NCBI GenBank assembly: GCA_030407315.1
Contig: JALQPE010000369.1
Location: forward strand, 1-39,271
From: Asparagopsis taxiformis
Lineage: Eukaryota > Rhodophyta > Florideophyceae > Bonnemaisoniales > Bonnemaisoniaceae
Direction: 5' to 3'
DNA length: 39,271 bases
The position numbers and the translations under genes are program-made. Shown here piece by piece: positions 22,972-31,117 of this stretch. Below the pieces are notes generated by a model that was not told where the DNA came from, made no database searches, and saw only the letters and a list, made by a program, of their open reading frames with translations. Within the stretch, counting starts at the first letter, position 1. Each line of letters starts with the position of its first letter.

Positions 22972-23005
22972 TGGACGTCCGCGTCCATTTCCGAGAACAC
23001 AGACG
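22972..23005 (-). repeat. Right TIR of element A
   Basis: The minus strand reads CGTCTGTGTTCTCGGAAA, then TGGACGCGGACGTCCA, the partner of 11877-11910. It is followed by CA and the restored copia frame. Confidence 0.88.
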
Positions 23006-23616
23006 CACCGTTCGAAGATGAGGAACTCGACGAAACGTTTTTGATTCGCCGATGCAACGTTCGAATCACTCGGGAAGATATTTTTCCCTCTGGCCACGCC
23101 TAGTGGATCGTTACCAATCCACCTAGAGCTCGATGTAGTTGCAACAGATATACCAGCATTGCTCGGTCTCGATTCCATGGACAGGTATGGGTTATTTCCA
23201 CGAACAGTTTGCGATGAATCCGTCAAGTGTACCATACAGGAAAATTCCACCGGAGGTGACCTCAGAGTCATTGAAGACTGGACTGTACCGGTTATCCGTT
23301 ATGAAGGACACATATACGTCGAGATGGCTCTGCCAATCCCGGTATTTTACGCGCAACAGCAGTTGACGAAGTTACACCGGCAGTTCTGTCATCTATCAGC
23401 GGAAAAATTGTATCGCTTATTGCGTAAAGTTCGCCCTGAAGAAACAACACCAGAAACGCTGGAACAACTGAAAGAATTACTAGTTAAGGATCAAATCTCC
23501 AGGGTAGTACCCTGGAGATGTGATCCTTGTCAAAGGATCCAGCCTCCTCCGACTAAGTTTCGTGTCGCACTTGGCGCAGAAGACGTACGATTTAATGAGG
23601 AGATACTCATGGACAT
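23006..23616 (+). pseudogene. Ty1/copia protease end, GAG-pre-integrase and integrase N-terminus
   Basis: From 23008 the frame continues the protease begun at 11809. It reads FADATFESLG, then ATPSGSLP, then the C-terminal ALLGLDSMDRYG. It continues into the GAG-pre-integrase/zinc-binding segment (LHRQFCHLSAEKLYRLL ... CDPCQRI; HX4H and CX2C visible) and the start of the integrase core (ILMDI). A TGA at 23042-23044 lies directly before FADAT where Arg is usual in such proteases, again fitting CGA to TGA. The frame is cut at 23617 by the start of the next element. RT and RNase H of this copia element are not in the window. Confidence 0.88.
23612..23616. repeat. Predicted 5-bp target duplication of the second gypsy-like element
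   Basis: GACAT precedes a TG-starting sequence (TGTAGTATACG) at the point where copia homology stops. The partner copy should follow the element's other LTR, outside the window. Confidence 0.4.
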
Positions 23617-23883
23617 TGTAGTATACGTAGCAATTCCGAAATTGCAATTATTTGCGACTTTCCGCGGAATTCGAATTTCAGCGGACTTGAGCGATAACAG
23701 CAATGTACGAGCATTGCTGGCGCGTGCGCGCGCGCAACCGGCACACGTGTGAAGCGAACGGAGTGGCACGCGGCCAACAGACCAACGGGTCCACACGCGC
23801 GACCCAAAAGGTCCTTTCCCATTCGGGGACGTCACGAACAGTGTTTACACTGTAATGCGATACCATCGTGGCTAAATAGGTAT

Positions 23884-23899
23884 TGGTGTCGTGCCGGGA
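23884..23899 (+). other. Primer-binding site candidate of the second gypsy-like element
   Basis: TGGTGTCGTGCCGGGA complements a plausible tRNA 3' end (TCCCGGCACGACACCA), in which CCCGG would be T-stem and GCACGAC acceptor. The tRNA cannot be named. Confidence 0.45.
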
Positions 23900-24573
23900 G
23901 GGAAAGGGGACAAGCATCGAACGAGCAACGGCTCTAGTCTACGACTGACTCTCTACGTTTTACGTTTACGTTTCGACCTAGCGAGGTTTTCGTCTCCGTT
24001 GAGCTGCGCACTCTCTACCTGCTGCCACACGCGAGGCTGATCGCATGTAGTGCCATCGGGCTTGATCGAGAGCGCCTCCGGTGACTTGCCACCTCGTTTA
24101 GCAAACATGAACCACGCGTGGAACGTTGCGTCGTGACGCCCGTGTCTACTTGCTAACCTACTCTACTCTATCCTTTTCTACTTTGCTACCAATACATTCA
24201 AACACCGGCGGGTGGCACTGTTCGTTTGTTTCGTTCGAAGGACGCCGTGTCCATATCTCGTACCAGCTACTTCTTCCCGAACCGAACTACGTCCCACACT
24301 GGTCTCTCGACGATGCTACGAGCAAATTGAAACCATCGAGATTGAGTGCTTTACGTTACGAACAGCTACGATCTAAGAGACGAACAGTCTATGAATTACG
24401 CTATGTAGAATTCAAGCAAATCGCCCAGGCAACCGTTGCCAACGTCAGCGGACGCCGAAGCCGACGTGGCCTTGTCAGCAGAAGCGATCTTCGCGACCGA
24501 TCGATCTATCCCAACGGATATCGAGGCGATCTGTCTACTACCACGCACGGTAACTCCGTTTGAGTCCTTGAGT

Positions 24574-26673
24574 ATGGACCCCGCAACGCGCGGTAAGCTC
24601 GAGCAAGGGAACGTGGCTTCCACGGCACTGCGTGTAGTGTACGAAGACCTTCGGGGTCACATCGAAAGGGCGAGCGACGCGGCCGTCGACGAAGCCGTAA
24701 GGCAGAGACTCGGAGTCTCGGAGCGCGAAGCTTCTGCGTTACGTGAACGCTCGGCTACCCTCGAACGGGAAAACGAAGACTTACGAAATCGCCTCTCCAA
24801 CGTGGAGGGAAGACTCGACTCGTTTGTCGTAGAATTTAACAATATACTCGCGGGACGTTCCGCTCCGCCGAGCGGAAGCGATCCGAATTACGAAGAAGGC
24901 TCGCGCGCCTATAACTCGCAATCCTCCCCGGCCGTTCCGGGAGGATACCTCTCAACACCTGGACCTACAACCCCAACGACGGTTGGAAGGGGGGTGACAG
25001 TGCAACGAGCCATCGCCAACCCCGACAAGACGCTACGAAGGCAACTACGTTTTCACGATACGCCAGACCACGTGCGGTCGGCGAATGCAGAACGAGCTGC
25101 GCAATTCGATACGAGAGCTCCCCCGCCACGTGAGACGTACATTCCGTGGCTGGGTACGTTCGGCACGACGGACACGCGAGTCCACGAAAACGAACGTGCC
25201 GACGCGGTACGCTTACCAGGGAACGCCCTCGGACCCGTTTGCCACGCGTTGGCAGAGCACACGACAATGCTCGACGCATTTGCGAACGTGGTGTCGTACC
25301 GCATGTACCGACTTAACGATGTACGTGAACATCTCTACGTGAACGAGAGTCAAAGCGTACATAAGCTCGAACGTGAGCTGGAGGGACTTTTCCCTACGTT
25401 AAAGCCGTTCTCCGGCCGGAATCCGATTACGTTGCTCGGATTCCTCGCCCAAATACGTGATGGGTTCAGCACACTCGGAGTGTGCGAGGGAGTGGCAGTA
25501 CGTGCGCTGCACTTCTTCCTCGAAGGGGACGCCCGACGGTTCTACGATTCCCAGTGTACGACTGGCGTGATCACGACTGATCCATCGAAGAGGTTCTCGT
25601 GGCCTCACATAATCAACGCGTTGATTAAACGATACCTGCAAGACGATGTGCTGCAGGAGGCCTACGAAAAGGTTACGATGATCACGCAGAATCCTAATGA
25701 GGACGAGAATCAGTACGCTGATAGACTCGACACTGCCACGCGGGCGTGCAACTACGTGTTTACGGATCGACTCCTCGTTCACCACTACGTACGTGGTTTA
25801 CTGCCCTCGACGCGGGCAGCCGTGACGGAACGACTCCGGTCACTCCCCGAACGAGAGAGGAACGACTTCGCCGTTGTGAGACGACTGGAAACGGCCGAAG
25901 GAACGACCTTTCGTGCACGTACGGCAGCCGTCGCGTCAGCCGCTAAACCGAAAGTGCGGTTTCCGGTGAAGCCTACGTTGGCTGTTTCCAACCACGAGTC
26001 GAGGAAGTTCGCGGACTACGACGAGTCCGCGTACTTACGAAATGAACGGGATAACGAGCCCAATTACCACGATGGTAACCCGAACATCCCCGCGAGGGAT
26101 GATGATGACGTATCGCTCGCAGCGGTTCACGATGCAGAGAATCTGGAGGCGATACTTTTCGCGAATGGGCCGCCGCCCAACGAAAAGAAAACGGCAAGCG
26201 AAAAGCCGGACGAGCTCGAAGCTCGATTGAACCGTCCATGCGAGGACGTGCCGAAGCTCACGAGCGAGCAGACCCCATTAGCGCATTCCGTAATCCCGAA
26301 TGATTACTGGACGCTATCGTGTTGGTCATGCCGCGAAGATGGCCACTCGACGTTTACGTGTCCGCGTTTGACGCCAGATCAACGGATCTTTTTCGCGTAC
26401 AAATATTACCTCTTCCACGTGAAGAGCAACCCGCGCCAGGCTGAATATTTCCGCCAACGAATGGCCAAACGGAACCAGGAACGACCTGGTGAGCGAGGGA
26501 ACGTGAACCCGCGGAGGTACGGCACGCCGCCTACGATACTCCGAAATCCCACTCGTGACGGGGAAGGCCCTTCGACAGGCGCCGCGGCGACTTTCGTAAT
26601 GATCGACGTGATCCTCGCCCGTGGGCGAACGAACGAAATGGCCAGCGTAATGGCCGCAGCGGAGTCTACGTGA
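24574..26673 (+). CDS. gag: gag of the second gypsy-like element
   Basis: 699 residues from the first good ATG (MDPATRGKLEQ). The frame is open a further ~150 bases upstream without ATG. A coiled coil occupies about residues 49-92. A Pro/Thr-rich linker leads to the capsid-like core, starting near SYRMYRLND and continuing through FPTLKPFSGRNPITLLGFLA and NQYADRLDTA. These parallel SYRTYRLND and HHFSGSDPIMVLDFLARF of the chromovirus gag. A zinc knuckle CWSCREDGHSTFTC lies at 583-596. The protein binds and packages the element RNA. Past the TGA, another frame stays open to a TAG near 26793 and resumes to 26879, so the native Gag may be longer. Confidence 0.85.
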   Translation: MDPATRGKLEQGNVASTALRVVYEDLRGHIERASDAAVDEAVRQRLGVSEREASALRERSATLERENEDLRNRLSNVEGRLDSFVVEFNNILAGRSAPPSGSDPNYEEGSRAYNSQSSPAVPGGYLSTPGPTTPTTVGRGVTVQRAIANPDKTLRRQLRFHDTPDHVRSANAERAAQFDTRAPPPRETYIPWLGTFGTTDTRVHENERADAVRLPGNALGPVCHALAEHTTMLDAFANVVSYRMYRLNDVREHLYVNESQSVHKLERELEGLFPTLKPFSGRNPITLLGFLAQIRDGFSTLGVCEGVAVRALHFFLEGDARRFYDSQCTTGVITTDPSKRFSWPHIINALIKRYLQDDVLQEAYEKVTMITQNPNEDENQYADRLDTATRACNYVFTDRLLVHHYVRGLLPSTRAAVTERLRSLPERERNDFAVVRRLETAEGTTFRARTAAVASAAKPKVRFPVKPTLAVSNHESRKFADYDESAYLRNERDNEPNYHDGNPNIPARDDDDVSLAAVHDAENLEAILFANGPPPNEKKTASEKPDELEARLNRPCEDVPKLTSEQTPLAHSVIPNDYWTLSCWSCREDGHSTFTCPRLTPDQRIFFAYKYYLFHVKSNPRQAEYFRQRMAKRNQERPGERGNVNPRRYGTPPTILRNPTRDGEGPSTGAAATFVMIDVILARGRTNEMASVMAAAEST

Positions 26674-26876
26674 CGACTTCCGCTGACGAAACACCACTCG
26701 AGGTGGAAACGAGTCACGATGACGAACGAGCTTCGTGGGATCACGATGACGACGAGTCGAACGGTCTCGCGCCGGAAAACGACCAGGCGATGTAGGTCAC
26801 GAGCCACCCACATCGCCTTAACCCTTACGTGAAAGGGGGACGACCGACATCGATGATTGGTCCTCCGCAGGCTCAC

Positions 26877-27282
26877 TGATGAACGAGAGTTGCGCAGAAC
26901 TCGTGGCCGCGAAGGCTAACTCGAGTCACACGATACCCGACGTGGGGGAAGAACCGCAGTCAGACGGGATGAACGAACCTCACACGAAGAGAAAGTCTCG
27001 CAGGCGAGAGAGACGCGCTACCCGGAAGCACGACGCTTCCGAGCGCGAGAAAGCTAAGCACGCGACTCATACGAAGCGTGTCGACGCAAAGGAAGCCATA
27101 CGGGCTCATGCGGTGAAGCGACGAACCGTCAACGAAGACGGAGACCGCGCGCCGGTCAGGACCGAACCGTTGGTTCTCGACGGGCACACGTTCCTACTTG
27201 CTTCGAAGCATTATATCGTGTCCGGAACGATTGGACTAGACCTCAACGTGATGAGGGCGATTACCATCGCGATGGATACGTG
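26877..27282 (+). pseudogene. pol start of the second gypsy-like element, cut by element B
   Basis: ATG 26879-26881 overlaps a TGA (26877-26879) of the preceding frame as TGATG. The first ~100 residues are very basic and charged (KRKSRRRERRATRKH). The later part (LASKHYIVSGTIGLDL, then AITIAMDT) matches the approach to the protease active site in the chromovirus (RRILSILDTGAGPNF). Coding stops at D-T because element B starts at 27283. The following codon reads TGC rather than a Gly codon, so either the junction or the active site is altered. Confidence 0.65.
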
Positions 27283-27316
27283 CGTCTGTGTTCTCGGAAA
27301 TGGACGCGGACGTCCA
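27283..27316 (+). repeat. Left TIR of element B
   Basis: Reads CGTCTGTGTTCTCGGAAA, then TGGACGCGGACGTCCA, identical to the right TIR of element A read outward-in. The preceding bases are ...GATACGTG. Confidence 0.88.
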
Positions 27317-28751
27317 CAACCTCTAGTACACCTAGTATTACTAGGCGGACGTCCATGTTCTCCAGTATTTTTGGATGTCCGCCTAGAACCGGACGTCCAT
27401 GCGGTCTAGTACGTCTAGTATTACTAGGGCGACATTCATTGTTTCTAGTACCACGGATGTCCCCCTCGGGATGGACTTCCGCCATGTCTATGTCCACCTA
27501 GGACGGGCGCCGGTTCAGAAATTCAAAAATTTCGACCCCAGAAATTTCTGCCGCCGTGCTCGACATGGATGTCCGCATCCATCACGGCGACCACTCTATT
27601 TTTCCTTGTCGGTCGACTCCAATTTCGTCTTTAATTTTTTCATCCTCTCGCTCACACCCCCTTCCTGTTGGTGCTCACCTCCCCCGTACTGTACCTCAAA
27701 CACCCCCAATACCACTCTAGCACGCATTTTCAGATACCTATCCCCGCTTCCACGGTGCACACCTCCATTCCATACCTACTTTCTGCTCTACCGTACAGAT
27801 TTCGTATAACCAGTCCTCATACTACCTCAGAATAGGGCAAAACACCCCCTATCTCCTCGACCATGCTCTCCCCCATCACCTTTGAAACGTATTGTTCTTC
27901 AGTACCCTCTCTCCTCTACCCTCAACCCCTCTCCTTCGCCCTCTACACAAACTTCCCCTGCAGCTTACTCTTCCAAAACCTCTCACTCCCCATCCCGTAC
28001 CCGACCTGCTCCACCCCTCCCTCCCTCAGCTGCTCCATGCCCCCACGCCATCCGCATCTTCGATACCGTATACACCACCACCACCGGCCCACGCTCCCGC
28101 ACTGCGGGGTGGCTCCCCCGCCGTATCCCCAGAAACCTCCCCGCTCTGAAACACATATCAACCCCCCACTTCGCACCCTTCCTCCCACTCCCCTCCCTCC
28201 CCAAATACAATAACCCCCTTCTTCTCCATCACATCCCCACTCACCACAGCCAGAACAGACGCCACCCCCTCCCCTTCTTTCTCCTCACTTTCCTAAAAAC
28301 CCCTCCTCTCGGCGCCTTCAACCGCACCCTCCTACGGTCCCACCTAAACACCTCCTCCGCCCTCACTACCCCAACACCCCGCAGCGTCTCCCCAATCCCC
28401 ATAATATGCTTGTCGGCACTCCTCTCCGAATCACAATCCATTCTAAACCCGCACTCCGTACATTTCCACCTCCCCCTGTACCATCCCAAGATTCCATCCC
28501 CCCACAGAACACATCCTCATACCACAGAAGAATTTTCTTCCTCTCATACCTCATCCTTAAAACCTCCATCAGCTCCATGTAAATTTCGATGAAAATATTT
28601 TCTCTACTATGCAATCTCAAACATGTATGAGCCTATGCCTTTCCGCTTTGTCAACCCTGAATATTGGTACTCATGTATTCATAAAATAGGGCCACCCACA
28701 TCCCTATCCCGTTCTGCAAGCTTTACAAACCACTAGACGCATACTCCACAA
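27317..28751. repeat. Subterminal region of element B
   Basis: Inverse copy of 21541-22971. It has repeated GGACGTCC/GGATGTCC and CTAGTA...TACTAG dyads to about 27500, then about 1 kb (27600-28600) that is extremely C/T-rich and G-poor on the + strand. Long Pro/Ser/His-rich frames on + and Gly/Arg-rich frames on - follow from this composition. I do not call them genes. Confidence 0.8.
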
Positions 28752-30900
28752 CTATACAACAAACACTACTCGCTATTTCAGACGACGCGGTACACAAGTA
28801 GCGTAGTGTCAACCTTCCGTGACGCCTTCCCTGATGCGTACAAGTGGGAAACACGTCTAGACGTATATCAGAACTGAGTGCGGGAATTTTCGGCACAGGA
28901 GATGCTGGGCCACCAAATTGATTTTTCGGAAATTTTAGAATTTCTGGGCTGGCCAGCAATGCAATCGAGCTGGACATCCACCGGACGTCCATTTCAGGTT
29001 GGTCGCGAGAGGGTGGGGCGGGACCATGATGAAACAAGGACCAAGACCTTTCCCTAACGTGTTGAGCCTGAAATCGACCCTTCGTGAGACGCGATTTTGG
29101 CTTACAGTTGGTGCTAATAGAAGCCAGTGATAGCCCCGATCGGGGCGGCAGCCGGCTCCGGCTTACAGTTGGTGCTTACAGACGCCAGTGATAGCCCCCG
29201 ATCGGGGCCGGCGGTCGGTTCCTGGGGCCGTTGTGGCCAAATTAGACACCCTGATTTGAATTAAAATTTGGGCTATTCTCAAAAACATGCACATGTGAAC
29301 ATGTTTTTGAGATGGGGGTGTGCCGTACGGCACAATCGACCGCCCAAATCGTTGATTTTTGCAAGATTTTTTGTGCCCGAAATTTTAGAATTTCTGGGCT
29401 GGCCAGCAGTGCATCTGAGCTGGACATCCACCGGACGTCCATTTCAGGTTGGTCGTGTGCTGCCTACATCCACGCATTGCAGAAACTAAGCCAGCGGGTT
29501 CACTACTAATACAAAGTGCACGGAATATGAGTAACGTGATAGGTGAGTAGTGTTTGTGTTGAGGGAGTAAGGCGGGACCATTATGAAACACGGAAGAAGA
29601 TGCGTACCTAGCATAACTTAGGCTTGAAGCCTGGAATCGACCCATCTTTCGGCGCCATTTAGCCTCACAGTTAGTGCTTACAGAAGCCAGTGATGACCCC
29701 GCTCGGGGCGGCGGTCGGTTCCTGGGGCCGTTGTGGCCAAATTAGACACCCTGATTTGAATTAAAATTTGGGCTATTCTCAAAAACATGCACATGTGAAC
29801 ATGTTTTTGAGATGGGGGTGTGCCGTACGGCACAATCGACCGCCCAAATCGATGTTTTTTTGCAATATTTTTCTGTGCCCGAAATTTTAGAATTTCTGGG
29901 CTGGCCAGCAATGCAATCGAGCTGGACATCCACCGGACGTCCATTTCAGGTTGGTCGTGAGAGAGCGGGGCGGGACCATGATGGAACAAGGACCAAGACC
30001 TGTCCCTGGCGTATTGAGCCTGAAATTGACCCTTCGTCAGACGCCATTTAGCCTTACAGTTGGTGCTTACAGAAGCCAGTGATAGCCCCGATCGGGGCCG
30101 GTGGCCGGTGCCTGGGGCCGTTGTGGCCAAATTAGACACCCTGATTTGAATTAAAATTTGGGCTATTCTCAAAAACATGCACATGTGAACATGTTTTTGA
30201 GATGGGGGTGTGCCGTACGGCACAATCGACCCGCCCAAATCGTTGATTTTTGCAAGATTTTTTGTGCCCGAAATTGTAGAATTTCTGGGCTGGCCAGCAG
30301 TGCATCTGAGATGGACATCCACCGGACGTCCATTTCAGGTTGGTCGTGTGCTGCCTACATCCACGCATTGCAGCAACTAAGCAGGCGAGTTCACTACTCA
30401 TACAAAGTGCACGGAATACGAGTAACGTGATGGGTGAGTAGTGTTTGTCGTGGAGGAGTAAGGCAGGACCATGATGGAACAGGGGAAACGATGTCACCCT
30501 AGCATAACTTAGGCTTGAAGCCTGGAATCGACCCATCGTTAGGCGCCATTTAGCCTTACAGTTAGTGCTTACAGAAGCCAGTGATGACCCCGCTCGGGGC
30601 GGCGGTTCCGGTGCCTGGGGCCGTTGTGGCCAAATTAGACACCCTGATTTGAATTAAAATTTGGGCTATTCTCAAAAACATGCACATGTGAACATGTTTT
30701 TGAGATGGGGGTGTGCCGTACGGCACAATCGACCGCCCAAATCGATGTTTTTTGCAATATTTTTTTGTGCCCGAAATTGTAGAATTTCTGGGCCGGCCAG
30801 GAATGCATCTGAGTTGGACATCCACCGGACGTCCATTTCAGGTGATCGTGTATCGTGCACGTCCAGCCATTACCAGAAGCAAGTTGGCGATGAAGCACGT
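28752..30900 (+). repeat. Palindromic-unit array 1 of element B, four units
   Basis: The hairpin CTCAAAAACATG-N10-CATGTTTTTGAG starts at 29278, 29778, 30168 and 30671 (spacings 500, 390, 503), so short and long unit types alternate. Each is followed 9 bases later by GTGCCGTACGGCAC, then AAATTTTAGAATTTC or AAATTGTAGAATTTC, GCTGGCCAGC, and GGACATCCACCGGACGTCC. Each is preceded by CCCCGATCGGGG-like and GGCC-N5-GGCC dyads. Homology fades by about 30900. Confidence 0.92.
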
Positions 30901-31117
30901 ATAAACCCAATTGTTCTGCTATTTCTAGCATAGACCATCGAGTCTAGAGATGTGAGGGAATCGTCCTGGAATCATGCTCCAACCCACTAGGGAATGGACA
31001 ATCTAGTTTGAAAGCATGGAACGGAAGTGCATTATAGTAGGTTCATAGATTGAAAGTGATAAAGGAGATGATTATATTCTCGATAATTGTTTGCTAAAGT
31101 AGTTGTTGTTAAGATAT
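30901..31117. other. Spacer downstream of the ParB-like/dioxygenase gene
   Basis: AT-richer sequence between array 1 and the stop codon of the minus-strand gene, presumably its 3' untranslated region and terminator. No distinct motif recognised. Confidence 0.4.

Larger units (their letters stand above)
11877..23005. mobile_element. Element A: 11.1-kb TIR DNA element, no recognised gene
   Basis: Bounded by 34-bp terminal inverted repeats and a CA duplication. In order it contains a TIR and a 43-bp tandem repeat, a 24-bp tandem repeat, a ~190-bp degenerate satellite, the left arm of a giant inverted repeat, a 2.6-kb centre, the right arm, a purine-rich subterminal region and the right TIR. Its right ~1.75 kb matches, in inverted orientation, the first ~1.75 kb of element B, so A and B are one family in opposite orientations. 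No transposase or cargo gene is visible, so A looks like a non-autonomous, rearranged derivative mobilised in trans. The superfamily cannot be assigned without the transposase. Confidence 0.82.
23617..27282 (+). mobile_element. Second Ty3/gypsy-like element, 5' part
   Basis: Starts TGTAGTATACG inside the copia integrase and runs on the + strand through gag to the first codons of pol, where element B interrupts it. Its gag is homologous in layout to the chromovirus gag. The 5' LTR would end before the primer-binding-site candidate at 23884, making it only ~266 bp. That end is uncertain, because it lacks a clear ...CA and a matching inversion. Bases 23900-24573 form a leader with partly open, Arg-rich frames (24126-24563) that may include a frameshifted gag N-terminus. 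Confidence 0.75.

Noticed and set aside
24126..24563. Arg-rich 145-codon frame before the second gag
   Set aside because: Could be a frameshifted gag N-terminus, but there is no motif to prove it. Mentioned under the element instead of being called a gene.
27600..28592. A 236-codon Pro/Ser/His-rich frame and overlapping Pro-rich frames
   Set aside because: All three frames are open because the strand is C/T-rich and nearly lacks G. The inverse copy in element A breaks them at different places.
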